Shown here: positions 26,126-35,273 of the stretch, piece after piece
Numbering within the stretch: position 1 is the stretch's first letter
Layout: every line of letters starts with the position of its first letter
Origin: Algibacter mikhailovii
GTDB lineage: Bacteria; Bacteroidota; Bacteroidia; Flavobacteriales; Flavobacteriaceae
Direction of reading: 5' to 3'
DNA: 64,000 bases
Assembly (NCBI RefSeq): GCF_014651495.1
Contig: NZ_BMWZ01000001.1
Coordinates: 188,575 to 252,574, forward strand
Translations under genes and position numbers: made by a program
The notes under the pieces: generated by a model
Seen by the model: only the letters and a program-made list of their open reading frames with translations
Told to the model about the DNA's origin: nothing
Databases searched by the model: none

Positions 26126-27706
26126 TTAATGGTTTTTATTTTGGGTTAATTGAGGATAATTGCCCAAATATAAACAATCTTTTAAATTTTGCATCCCATT
26201 AAATGCTACTTGTGTTTTTTCATAGTTATATGTTCTATGCAATTCTTTTGATAGATTATGGTCATCAACATTCATTTCAATATCACTCATTTTAAATTGA
26301 CATGGGTGCTCATAGCCCGCCGCGTGACTAATTTCTATAAGTTCTTTTCTAAAGGTCTTAAAGTATTGAGCAAGGCGTTCAGACTTTAATGTAGGGTCAA
26401 TACCGCTCTGTAACCACTTACTCTGGGTGGCCACACCTGCTGGACATCTGTTAGTATGACAAATTTGGGCTTGAATACAGCCAATGCTCATCATGGCTTC
26501 TCTAGCGACATTTATACAATCAACCCCCATGGCAAAGGCCATAGCGGCTTTAGCTGGGAACCCTAATTTTCCGCTGCCAATAAATACAATGCGCTCAGAT
26601 AGATTTTTTGACTGAAATAACTTGTAAATGTCACTAAAACCATAAACCCAAGGTAAAGACACATGGTCTGCAAAACTTGGTGGAGCTGCACCAGTACCGC
26701 CTTCACCACCATCTATAGTTATAAAATCAGGACCTTTTCCAGTACTTGCCATAATATTTGCTAGTTCTTCCCACTGTTCTAGCTTACCTATGGCCGCTTT
26801 AATTCCCACAGGCAATCCTGTGGCATCAGCTATTTTTTCGATAAAATCTACCATTTCAGGAACATTAGAGAAAGCCTTATGGTTTGGTGGTGAAAGCACA
26901 TCTTTACCAATAGTCACACCTCTTATTTCGGCTATTTCTTTAGTTATTTTTTTTCCTGGTAAAACACCGCCTTTTCCCGGTTTTGCCCCTTGGGATAATT
27001 TTACTTCAATAGCGCGAATAAAAGGATTTTCTGCTACCAGCTTTACGAGTTTTTCTAAAGAGAAGCCACCATCCTGAGATCTGACACCAAAATAACCTGT
27101 TCCGAAATGAAAAATGACATCTCCGCCATGACTGTGATATGCCGATAATCCACCTTCACCAGTATTGTGATAAGCTCCAGAAATTTGCACGCCTTTATTT
27201 AATGATTCTATGGCTTTGGCAGATAGGGAGCCAAAACTCATAGCTGATACATTGATAATTGAAGCAGGCCTAAAAGGCCTTTTGCGTTTGTGATACAGGC
27301 CCATCACCTTAGCACAAGGTAAAAACGTTTTGTCTTCATGATGTGGGTGATGATCGGGCAACTGAAAAGGCATCATGGCATTGTTGATAAAGATATGCTG
27401 GTGTGCATAAATATCCCGATCTGTGCCGAAGCCTTCATAATTATTTTCTTTTTTGGCTGAGGCATAAATCCAGCCCCTTTCAATTCTATTAAAGGGTAAT
27501 TCCTCTCTATTATTGGCTACAAAATACTGACGCATTTCTGGTCCAATACTTTCAAACAAATATCTTAAATGTCCAATGATTGGAAAATTATGACTAATGG
27601 TATGGCTTCTCTGAATGAAAATATCGCGAATAGCAACTATAAAAAGGAATACTAAAATCCAACCCCACCAGGGGATGTTTGAAATAAAATCTATAATTAC
27701 GTCCAT
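26126..27706 (-). CDS. FMN-binding glutamate-synthase-family oxidoreductase
   Basis: The 526-residue protein has an N-terminal membrane helix (about 14-26) and then the glutamate-synthase central barrel: NVSAMSFGSLSAKAIESLNKG, YHNTGEGGLSAYH, KLSQGAKPGKGGVLPG, TIDGGEGGTGAAPPSF, VFIGSGKLG. The Cys cluster CIQAQICHTNRCPAG corresponds to the iron-sulfur site of GltB. It lacks the amidotransferase and FAD parts of real glutamate synthase, so the donor and substrate are unknown. It sits between the small membrane protein (5 bp) and the M20 amidohydrolase (1 bp) in one probable operon. Confidence 0.9.
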   Translation of the reverse strand: MDVIIDFISNIPWWGWILVFLFIVAIRDIFIQRSHTISHNFPIIGHLRYLFESIGPEMRQYFVANNREELPFNRIERGWIYASAKKENNYEGFGTDRDIYAHQHIFINNAMMPFQLPDHHPHHEDKTFLPCAKVMGLYHKRKRPFRPASIINVSAMSFGSLSAKAIESLNKGVQISGAYHNTGEGGLSAYHSHGGDVIFHFGTGYFGVRSQDGGFSLEKLVKLVAENPFIRAIEVKLSQGAKPGKGGVLPGKKITKEIAEIRGVTIGKDVLSPPNHKAFSNVPEMVDFIEKIADATGLPVGIKAAIGKLEQWEELANIMASTGKGPDFITIDGGEGGTGAAPPSFADHVSLPWVYGFSDIYKLFQSKNLSERIVFIGSGKLGFPAKAAMAFAMGVDCINVAREAMMSIGCIQAQICHTNRCPAGVATQSKWLQSGIDPTLKSERLAQYFKTFRKELIEISHAAGYEHPCQFKMSDIEMNVDDHNLSKELHRTYNYEKTQVAFNGMQNLKDCLYLGNYPQLTQNKNH

Positions 27707-27707
27707 G

Positions 27708-28979
27708 CTATTTATTTAAAAAATCAAAAGTAATTTGAGTTAATGCCTTTACTCCAGAAATTAATCCACTATCATCTATTACAAAATCAGGCGTGTGGTG
27801 CGGAAAGGCTTGTGTGTTTCCCGGGGTCATTCCGCCTAGAAAAAAATAAAACCCCGGAATCTTTTCTTGGAAATAAGAGAAATCTTCTCCACCTGTGGTT
27901 GCTTTTCTTATTCTAACATTTTCTTTCCCAATTGCTTTATATAAAGAAGGAAGCGTTTGGTTGGTTAAATCAGGGTCATTGTAGGTAATGGCTGTTTGTT
28001 CTTGAACATCGAGCTTGGCTTCTCCGCCATAGGCCTTGGCAATATTATCACTCATTTCGTGCATACGCTTAATAATTTTAGAACGCATTTCAGGATCTAA
28101 AGTTCTTATGGTTCCAATAAGTTCTGTAGACTCAGGAATGATATTAAAGCGTGTGCCTGCAGTAATTTTTCCAAAACTAATTACAGCTGCCTCATCAACA
28201 AGTTTAGTTTCTCTACTAATAATACTTTGGAAGCCATCAATAATTTTAGCGGAAATCAAAATAGGATCAACCCCTTGCCATGGTCTTCCGCCATGGGTTT
28301 GTTTGCCTTTTACGTTTAAAACAAATCGATCTACAGCTGCCATTGTGCCTCCGCTTTTATAGTGAATAGTACCAATTTCATAATTTGATCTTATATGTAA
28401 TCCAAAAATGGCATCAACTTTAGGGTTTTCTAACACCCCTTCTTTAATCATTAAAGCCGCACCACCTTCTTCACCTGGAGGCGGACCTTCTTCTGCTGGC
28501 TGAAAAATAAATTTTACTGTGCCTCTAATTTTATCTTTATTATTAGCAAGTATTTCTGCAACGCCCATTAAAATAGCTGTGTGCGTATCATGACCACAGG
28601 CATGCATCACGCCAGTTTCGGTGTTTAGGAATGTTGTTTTTACTTCAGATTTAAAAGGTAAATCATTACGCTCCGTTACAGGTAGCGCATCAATATCTGC
28701 TCGTAATGCAATTACTTTTCCTGGATGCTTACCTTTTAGAATAGCCACAACACCTGTATGGGCAATACCTGTTTGAACATCTAGACCAAGAGATTTAAGA
28801 TGTATTGCAATTTTTTCAGCCGTCTTAAATTCTCTATTCGAGAGTTCCGGGTTTTTATGAAAGTCTCGTCGCCATTTTATAACTTTTGATTCAATAGCAG
28901 TAAATTGTTGATTTAAATTATTTTGAGAGACACTTTTAAAAATTCCGAAGAATAGGAATATATATATCAGGTATTTCAT
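27708..28979 (-). CDS. M20-family amidohydrolase (IAA-amino-acid hydrolase type)
   Basis: The 423-residue product has a signal peptide (about 1-18, ending SVSQN) and the M20D layout: a metal site with ALRADIDALPV and MHACGHDTHTAILMG, the catalytic Glu in FQPAEEGPPPGEEGG, a dimerisation lid near 205-310 (KQTHGGRPWQGVDPI), and the final His in FPHHTPDFVID. Members hydrolyse N-acyl or amide-linked amino acids with two metal ions. Export suggests use of external conjugates. The downstream oxidoreductase starts 1 bp after the stop. Confidence 0.92.
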   Translation of the reverse strand: MKYLIYIFLFFGIFKSVSQNNLNQQFTAIESKVIKWRRDFHKNPELSNREFKTAEKIAIHLKSLGLDVQTGIAHTGVVAILKGKHPGKVIALRADIDALPVTERNDLPFKSEVKTTFLNTETGVMHACGHDTHTAILMGVAEILANNKDKIRGTVKFIFQPAEEGPPPGEEGGAALMIKEGVLENPKVDAIFGLHIRSNYEIGTIHYKSGGTMAAVDRFVLNVKGKQTHGGRPWQGVDPILISAKIIDGFQSIISRETKLVDEAAVISFGKITAGTRFNIIPESTELIGTIRTLDPEMRSKIIKRMHEMSDNIAKAYGGEAKLDVQEQTAITYNDPDLTNQTLPSLYKAIGKENVRIRKATTGGEDFSYFQEKIPGFYFFLGGMTPGNTQAFPHHTPDFVIDDSGLISGVKALTQITFDFLNK

Positions 28980-29121
28980 AAGTCATGTGGTTTTTCAAGC
29001 TTAAAGATATTTAAAAAATATCAAAACGTTACAGCCCGGCTAATTGTTTATAATTATTAATAATTACACTAAAATAAACCCCCAACATTGGTTATTTTCA
29101 CGTCTTTAAAATGATGATGAT

Positions 29122-31455
29122 TTGGAAAAATATTTAAGCCAATTAAATGAAGCACAATTAGCACCCACCATACAGATTGATGGGCCTATGATTGTAATTG
29201 CCGGTGCGGGTTCTGGTAAGACCAGAGTGCTTACCTATCGTATTGCTTATATGATGAGCAAGGGCATTGATCCCTTCAATATATTATCCTTAACCTTTAC
29301 AAATAAGGCGGCACGAGAGATGAAAGAGCGTATTGCCAGTATTGTTGGGGCAAGCGAAGCCAAGAATTTATGGATGGGCACATTTCACTCGGTTTTCGCA
29401 AAGATTTTAAGGATTGAGGCTGATAAAATAGGATATCCAAGTAATTTTACGATTTATGATACGCAAGATTCAGACCGATTGATTGCTTCCATTATCAAGG
29501 AATTAAATCTGGATAAAGATATTTATAAATATAAGCAGGTTCGTTCAAGGATCTCATCTTATAAAAACAGTTTGATTACCGTTAGAGCATATTTTCAAAA
29601 TCCAGAATTAAAGGAAGCAGATGCCATGGCAAGACGGCCAAGAATGGGAGACATTTACAAGGAGTATGTGGACCGCTGTTTTAAGGCTGGTGCAATGGAT
29701 TTTGATGACTTGTTATTGAAAACGAATGAACTATTAACGCGTTTTCCAGATATCCTGATGAAGTATCAAAACAGATTTAGATATATTTTGGTTGATGAGT
29801 ATCAAGATACCAACCATTCGCAATATTTAATCGTGAGAGCCTTATCTGATAAGTTTCAAAATATTTGTGTAGTGGGTGATGACGCTCAAAGTATTTATGC
29901 TTTTCGTGGCGCAAATATTAGTAATATTCTAAATTTTCAAAATGATTATGATGATGTTAAGGAATTTAGATTGGAACAAAACTATCGGTCTACTAAAAAT
30001 ATAGTACAGGCGGCCAATTCTATAATTGATAAAAATCAAACTAAGCTTGAGAAAGTGGTTTGGACGGCTAATGATGATGGCGGAAAAGTGAAAGTGCATC
30101 GTTCTTTAACTGATGGTGATGAAGGGCGATTTGTAGCGAGCACCATTTGGGAAAGTAAAATGCAAGATCAATTAATGAATAGTGATTTTGCCATTTTATA
30201 CCGTACAAATGCGCAATCAAGATCTATAGAAGATGCTTTACGAAAACGCGATATTCCTTATAGAATTTATGGTGGCTTATCATTTTATCAACGGAAAGAA
30301 ATCAAGGATGTCTTGTCCTATTTGAGGTTAATTATAAACCCAGCAGATGAAGAGGCATTAAAGCGTGTTGTAAATTTTCCGCCTAGAGGCATTGGTCAAA
30401 CAACAATGGATAAACTTATTGTTTCGGCTAATGGGTATAAGCGTACTATTTTTGAGGTAATGAAGCACATTGACAAAACCGATGTCAAAATTAATTCAGG
30501 GACAAAGATAAAACTTCAAAATTTTGTCACGCTAATTGAAAGCTTTCAGGTCATGAATCAAACGGCTGATGTATTTGAATTGGCAGAGCATGTGACTAGA
30601 ACTACCGGATTAATAAAAGAGTTCAATAAAGATGGAACGCCCGAGGGTGTTGCGAAAATGGAAAATATTGAAGAGTTATTAAATGGTATGAAGGATTTTG
30701 TGGAGGGCCAGAAAGAAATAGCAGATACCACAGGGTCTTTAGCTGAATTTTTAGAAGATGTTGCCCTTGCTACGGACTTAGATGCTGATAAGGGCGATAC
30801 AGATCATGTGGCACTAATGACTATTCACCTTGCGAAAGGGTTAGAATTCCCTACAGTTTTTATTGTGGGTCTTGAAGAAGATTTGTTCCCAAGTGCCATG
30901 AGCATGAATACGCGTAGTGAACTAGAGGAGGAGCGCCGCTTATTTTATGTAGCCCTAACGCGTGCAGAAAAGCAGGCTTACTTAACCTATGCATTATCCA
31001 GATACCGATGGGGTAAATTGGTAGATTCAGAACCTAGTCGTTTTATAGAAGAGATTGATGAGCAGTTTTTAGATATTATAACACCAATTGAAGAGCGACG
31101 TATTAACCCTATGCTGTCTGCCGATATTTTTGGTGATGTTGAACCTAATAAAATAAGATATAAGCCTGCTAAACAACCAGTATTTAAAAAAGGAGCTGTA
31201 GCTAAAAAGGAACCTGAAAAGTATATAGCGCCTACTCCAAAGAATTTAAAACCCGTATCTAAAACGAATGATAATACAAATTTATTTGATAGTAAATTGG
31301 CAGTGGGTAATATGGTAAAGCATATTAGATTTGGAACTGGCGAAGTATTAAAAATAGAAGGAAAGGCAGGAGATGCGAAGGCGGAAATAAAATTTCAACA
31401 TGGAGGTGTTAAAAAATTATTATTGCGTTTTGCTAAGTTAGAAGTGATCGGATAA
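29122..31455 (+). CDS. uvrD: UvrD/PcrA-type DNA helicase
   Basis: The 777-residue protein opens at a TTG (MEKYLSQLNEAQ by initiation); the ATG triplets just upstream are in another frame, so TTG is probably real. Superfamily 1 motifs: IAGAGSGKTRVLTYR (Walker A), LTFTNKAAREMKERI, YILVDEYQDTNHSQY, VVGDDAQSIYAFRGA, LEQNYRSTKNI, MTIHLAKGLEFPTVF and LFYVALTRAE. A C-terminal Tudor-like segment (VKHIRFGTGEVLKIEG) is typical of PcrA and binds RNA polymerase in relatives. It unwinds DNA in repair and clears replication. It is convergent with the CBM48 gene, 1 bp apart. Confidence 0.96.
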   Translation: MEKYLSQLNEAQLAPTIQIDGPMIVIAGAGSGKTRVLTYRIAYMMSKGIDPFNILSLTFTNKAAREMKERIASIVGASEAKNLWMGTFHSVFAKILRIEADKIGYPSNFTIYDTQDSDRLIASIIKELNLDKDIYKYKQVRSRISSYKNSLITVRAYFQNPELKEADAMARRPRMGDIYKEYVDRCFKAGAMDFDDLLLKTNELLTRFPDILMKYQNRFRYILVDEYQDTNHSQYLIVRALSDKFQNICVVGDDAQSIYAFRGANISNILNFQNDYDDVKEFRLEQNYRSTKNIVQAANSIIDKNQTKLEKVVWTANDDGGKVKVHRSLTDGDEGRFVASTIWESKMQDQLMNSDFAILYRTNAQSRSIEDALRKRDIPYRIYGGLSFYQRKEIKDVLSYLRLIINPADEEALKRVVNFPPRGIGQTTMDKLIVSANGYKRTIFEVMKHIDKTDVKINSGTKIKLQNFVTLIESFQVMNQTADVFELAEHVTRTTGLIKEFNKDGTPEGVAKMENIEELLNGMKDFVEGQKEIADTTGSLAEFLEDVALATDLDADKGDTDHVALMTIHLAKGLEFPTVFIVGLEEDLFPSAMSMNTRSELEEERRLFYVALTRAEKQAYLTYALSRYRWGKLVDSEPSRFIEEIDEQFLDIITPIEERRINPMLSADIFGDVEPNKIRYKPAKQPVFKKGAVAKKEPEKYIAPTPKNLKPVSKTNDNTNLFDSKLAVGNMVKHIRFGTGEVLKIEGKAGDAKAEIKFQHGGVKKLLLRFAKLEVIG

Positions 31456-31456
31456 A

Positions 31457-32416
31457 TTATTTTACCATTATAACAGAATTAATGTGACCATCTTGGTCAT
31501 ATTCTTTTACGCTGTTGTGGGGGTCTTCAATCCATTGACCATCAACAATAAACTTATAGTGGTATTTTCCGCCAGAAAGCGGGATCACGTATTTCCATCC
31601 GTAATCCATTTTTCTCATTTCATACGCATGTTCATCCCAATTATTAAATGAACCTGCTAATATGACGTTTTTTGCATCCGTATATCCTCTTAATTTGAAT
31701 GTAGTATAGGCTTTAATATCTAATACTGAATTATAAGCGCCAAATTCGTTTGTAATTCTATTGGGGTTATCGGGGTCTTCCATCCATTCACCATCCACAA
31801 TAAAACGGTATTGGTAAACATCTGGTTTCATTTGTAAAATTAATTCCCATCCACTGTCTGTTCTATGCATTTCAAAAAGATGCTCGTTCCATTTATTAAA
31901 AGAACCAGCTAATATAACTTTTTGTGCATTTTTATAGCCATATAATTTAAAGCTGGCGTTACCCTTGGCATCAGGATATGCAGTGTACATTTTTAGATTA
32001 TAAACCCCTCGAATACTTTGTCCATGATTAGTAGCTATAGAAATATTCTGGTCTTTTTTTGATGGCTCAGCCCAAAAAGATTCGTTAACAATAAATTTGA
32101 ATTCCCATGAAAACTCATCAGTAAAATCATGAATACTTTTTCTAAGTTCATAATTGTAGGTGTCAATTTGTTTCATTTTCCAATGATCTCTAGACCAAAG
32201 ATTAAACTCACCAGAAACAATAACACTATTAATATCAAAATCGCCAAAGTCAAATTTCTTACCAGTTTTTTCTTCCGTGAATTTTGAATAATCTCTGGCA
32301 TCAAACGTAAAAATAAGCGTGTCACCTTCTATTCTGTAGCCCTTAGTTGTGTTATTTTGGGAATAAACATTACAACTAACAAGGATAAGAATATATAATA
32401 AAGTTCTTGAAATCAT
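31457..32416 (-). CDS. Exported protein with three CBM48/AMPK-type glycogen-binding-like domains
   Basis: The 319-residue product has an N-terminal export signal. LVSC (11-15 region) could be a lipobox, or the cut could follow VYSQ. The rest is three E-set units. The last two are nearly regular repeats (VILAGSFNKWNEHLFEM with YQYRFIVDGEWMEDP, and VILAGSFNNWDEHAYEM with YHYKFIVDGQWIEDP). The first is divergent (VIVSGEFNLWSRDHW, FKFIVNESFWAEP). The Trp and Lys/Arg positions used for glucan binding in AMPK beta are partly kept. There is no catalytic domain, so it may bind alpha-glucan or serve as a scaffold. It begins 5 bp after the upstream protease gene. Confidence 0.8.
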   Translation of the reverse strand: MISRTLLYILILVSCNVYSQNNTTKGYRIEGDTLIFTFDARDYSKFTEEKTGKKFDFGDFDINSVIVSGEFNLWSRDHWKMKQIDTYNYELRKSIHDFTDEFSWEFKFIVNESFWAEPSKKDQNISIATNHGQSIRGVYNLKMYTAYPDAKGNASFKLYGYKNAQKVILAGSFNKWNEHLFEMHRTDSGWELILQMKPDVYQYRFIVDGEWMEDPDNPNRITNEFGAYNSVLDIKAYTTFKLRGYTDAKNVILAGSFNNWDEHAYEMRKMDYGWKYVIPLSGGKYHYKFIVDGQWIEDPHNSVKEYDQDGHINSVIMVK

Positions 32417-32421
32417 GACCT

Positions 32422-33387
32422 TTATTGAAGTGCTATGGGGTAATTTATAAAGTATAATTGTTCTTTTTGATAATTAATAATTGTTCTTTTTTGAGCGAAA
32501 AACTCAAAGCCTAAAATACCATCTAGTGTTGTGCCAAAAGCTTCATTCATTTTGCCTAAATTTGTTAATATTGTGGTCATTGGCCCTAAATATGTGTTTT
32601 CACTGAGCTTGACACGGTGTAACTTCCCCGCTAATACTTCTATTTGTTTATTTCCTATTCCCGATAATTTTAATCGTTTTTTTGGAATGAAATATTTTAG
32701 TGCTTTTTTATTTATACGTTTGTTAATTTGGTTGAATTCGGCAGCAGTATCAATTCCAAATTTTGCTTTTTGATTGTTAACGGTCCCGTTTACAACTATT
32801 GTATGATGTTTTAAGTTAAAATTAATGGTATCAATAATTTTCTCTAAATATACGTTTTTATCTAGTTTATTCCCATGTTTGTCAACCTTGGCTAAGGTAA
32901 TTTGATTAAGGTGCATATCAATAAATACTTCATAATCTTTTAGAATATTATAGCCAATAATACCTAATACTTTTATCTTTTTACTTTTTTCAATTAGCGA
33001 TAAATCAATAATATCTGAGTTCTTGTTTTCTAATTTGAAATTCTGTAATATGAATTCTTTTATTTGTTTTTGATAGGCATCTTCTACAGAATGCAGTACA
33101 CCTGAGGTATGCTGTCTGGTATTTTGATGTTGGTATAAATTAGGAAAATGAATTTTATTTAAAATTAGAGATTCAGAACCTGTGTCTATAATAAAATTAC
33201 CTTCTTTATTAAAAGCTTTTGCTTTGATAACTATAAGGTGGTCAATGATTTTAAAAGGAATTCGTGATGTATATTCGTTAATAATTTCGGCATTAGAAAA
33301 GGTAATAGGAGGAGGTGTTCTATCTAAGGCTTGGCTTAGTTGAAAACTTAAGAGAAGTATTGATATGAAGAAAGCAAGTCTTAGCAT
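32422..33387 (-). CDS. Retropepsin-like aspartic protease with two lobes
   Basis: The 321-residue product has a signal peptide (about 1-20, ending SQALD). It consists of two related halves, each with an active-site-like strand: FIIDTGSESLIL in the first and FGIDTAAEFNQI in the second, each followed later by a related segment (VLGIIGYNILKDYEVFIDM; DGILGFEFFAQKRTIINY). This looks like an internal duplication of a retropepsin-like unit making a single-chain pseudo-dimer. The second site reads DTA instead of DTG, so activity may be asymmetric or lost. It is followed after 5 bp by the CBM48 protein, probably in one operon at the cell envelope. Substrate unknown. Confidence 0.78.
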   Translation of the reverse strand: MLRLAFFISILLLSFQLSQALDRTPPPITFSNAEIINEYTSRIPFKIIDHLIVIKAKAFNKEGNFIIDTGSESLILNKIHFPNLYQHQNTRQHTSGVLHSVEDAYQKQIKEFILQNFKLENKNSDIIDLSLIEKSKKIKVLGIIGYNILKDYEVFIDMHLNQITLAKVDKHGNKLDKNVYLEKIIDTINFNLKHHTIVVNGTVNNQKAKFGIDTAAEFNQINKRINKKALKYFIPKKRLKLSGIGNKQIEVLAGKLHRVKLSENTYLGPMTTILTNLGKMNEAFGTTLDGILGFEFFAQKRTIINYQKEQLYFINYPIALQ

Positions 33388-33553
33388 ATTAAAAAGACGT
33401 ATTAAGTACCAAAATGTTACAACAAAATGTGAATATCTTAATGTGTCCTAGTAAAATTCTGCTATTTGTTAATCATTATCAAGAATTTAGATTTTGATAG
33501 GTTACTTTTTTAAAATAATAATTACTTTGTAAACAGAAAAGAATGTAGTAATT

Positions 33554-34174
33554 ATGGCTGAATTCATTAAAATTTATGAGGAGAACCCTAATCCTAGAGA
33601 GATTGATAAGGTTGTTAAGATTCTTAAACGTGGCGGACTGATTATTTATCCAACAGACACGGTTTATGGATTGGGTTGTGATATTACCAACATAAAAGCC
33701 TTAGAAAAGGTCGCTAGGTTAAAGGGCATAAAATTGGAGAAAGCAAATTTTTCTTTTGTCTGTCATGATTTGAGTAATTTAAGTGATTACGTAAAGCAAA
33801 TAGATACCTCTGTTTTTAAAATATTGAAACGAGCACTACCAGGACCTTATACATTTATTCTGCCAGGATCTAAATCTTTACCTAATCCGTTTAAAAAGCG
33901 AAAAACGGTTGGTATACGGGTGCCAGATAACAATATAGCCTTAGATATTGTAAAACTATTAGGGAACCCTATTATATCAACATCTATTCGTGATGACGAT
34001 GAAGTTTTAGAATACACCACAGATCCTGAACTCATTTTAGAGAAATGGGGTAATATAGTTGACTTGGTGATAGATGGTGGTTATGGAGATAATCAAGCTT
34101 CTACAGTAATTGATTTATCTGATAATATGCCTGTAGTTATTCGGGAGGGGAAAGGTGATTTAGAGATTTTTTAA
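33554..34174 (+). CDS. YrdC/Sua5-family protein, closest to YciO
   Basis: The 206-residue cytoplasmic protein has the YrdC fold with the nucleotide-site strand GGLIIYPTDTVYGLGCD and a conserved end (TVIDLSDNMPVVIREGKGD). The middle (ANFSFVCHDLSNLSDYV, TVGIRVPDN, NPIISTSI) resembles YciO more than TsaC. TsaC makes threonylcarbamoyl-AMP for t6A in tRNA; YciO has the same fold and a debated, weaker activity. If the genome has no other YrdC gene, this would be the functional enzyme. It is preceded by a partial -7-like element (TTACTTTG, about 33522-33530) and followed by a strong terminator. Confidence 0.85.
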   Translation: MAEFIKIYEENPNPREIDKVVKILKRGGLIIYPTDTVYGLGCDITNIKALEKVARLKGIKLEKANFSFVCHDLSNLSDYVKQIDTSVFKILKRALPGPYTFILPGSKSLPNPFKKRKTVGIRVPDNNIALDIVKLLGNPIISTSIRDDDEVLEYTTDPELILEKWGNIVDLVIDGGYGDNQASTVIDLSDNMPVVIREGKGDLEIF

Positions 34175-34282
34175 AACGCATGTATGCTTAAAGTATACGG
34201 CGTTTATATAGATTAGAAGGCTTGGGAAGATTATAGTATTTAACCTTTTTAGTTATAATTATCGAAAACCCAATAACATTCA

Positions 34283-34317
34283 AAAAAAAAGTTCAACTAA
34301 TTTAGTTGAACTTTTTT
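34283..34317. terminator. Bidirectional terminator
   Basis: gttcaacta (34291-34299) pairs with tagttgaac (34303-34311) around a 3-base loop. A-rich sequence lies on one side and T-rich on the other, so it can end both the YciO-like gene (+) and the convergent OmpA gene (-). Confidence 0.9.
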
Positions 34318-34341
34318 AATATTTATTAGAAAAACGATCTA

Positions 34342-35181
34342 CTAGTTAGCACCAGTTTCAAGATTTTTCATTTCTTTTTCAATCATGTCATAAAACTGAT
34401 CAATTTTAGGCATAACAACAACACGTGTACGTCTGTTTTTTGCTCTATTTTCAGCAGTATCATTATCAACTAAAGGCACATAAGAACTACGTCCTGCAGC
34501 GATTAATTGTGCTGGGTTAACATCAAGATCTTGTAATACTCTAATAATAGAAGTAGAACGTTTTACACTTAAATCCCAGTTATCTAATAACACACCTTTT
34601 TGGTAAGATTGGCTATCTGTATGTCCTTCAATCATACACTCAAAGTCAGGCTTGCTATTAACTACTTTTGCAACTTTAGCCAAAACTTCTTTTGCTCTGC
34701 TCGTTACATTGTAGCTACCACTTTTGAATAATAATTTATCAGCTATTGAAATAAAAACAACACCTTTTTCAACATTGACTTCAATATCTGGATCGTTTAT
34801 TCCAACTTCTCTTTTTAAACTTGTCACTAAAGCTAGAGTTACACTATCCTTTTGAGTAAGTGCATCTTGCAATCTTGAAATTTTAAGTTCTTTTTCTTTA
34901 ATACTTTCTAATGTCTTCTCAATGCTACTAGCACCTTTGGCAGATAAAACAGTTAAGTTATCATTGTTTTTACGCAAATCGGCTACTTGCTCTTCTAAAG
35001 CTGTGGCACGTGCTGTTGCAGTTGCTCTTTCTTCTAAACAAGAGTTTAATTTCACTGTTGCAGAGTTAAGCAAATCTTGTGTTTCTTTTTGCTTTGCTTC
35101 AAGGTCTGTAAATTGTTTTTTTGACACACATGAACTTAATAATACCATTGCAGATAAACTAAGTAATAAGATTTTCTTCAT
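34342..35181 (-). CDS. OmpA-family lipoprotein
   Basis: The 279-residue product has a lipoprotein signal with lipobox LLSSC (Cys18). A coiled coil follows (about 22-115, LEAKQKETQDLLNSATVKLN and onward), then an OmpA/MotB peptidoglycan-binding domain (about 145-260: LLFKSGSYNVTSRAKEVL, MIEGHTDSQSY, NWDLSVKRSTSIIRVL, AENRAKNRRTRVVV). It should link the outer membrane to the cell wall, like Pal or YiaD. It is a single gene with its own terminator. Confidence 0.93.
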   Translation of the reverse strand: MKKILLLSLSAMVLLSSCVSKKQFTDLEAKQKETQDLLNSATVKLNSCLEERATATARATALEEQVADLRKNNDNLTVLSAKGASSIEKTLESIKEKELKISRLQDALTQKDSVTLALVTSLKREVGINDPDIEVNVEKGVVFISIADKLLFKSGSYNVTSRAKEVLAKVAKVVNSKPDFECMIEGHTDSQSYQKGVLLDNWDLSVKRSTSIIRVLQDLDVNPAQLIAAGRSSYVPLVDNDTAENRAKNRRTRVVVMPKIDQFYDMIEKEMKNLETGAN

Positions 35182-35273
35182 AATTAATTAAGGATTACTT
35201 TTCTAAAATTGTTACACAAAAATATATAAAAATCGCTTGTTTACACTATTTTAACAAAACTTTTACTAACTAC

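Noticed and set aside
34922-35191. An 89-codon plus-strand ORF over the OmpA gene
   Set aside because: It is antisense to the lipoprotein signal and coiled coil and has no independent support.
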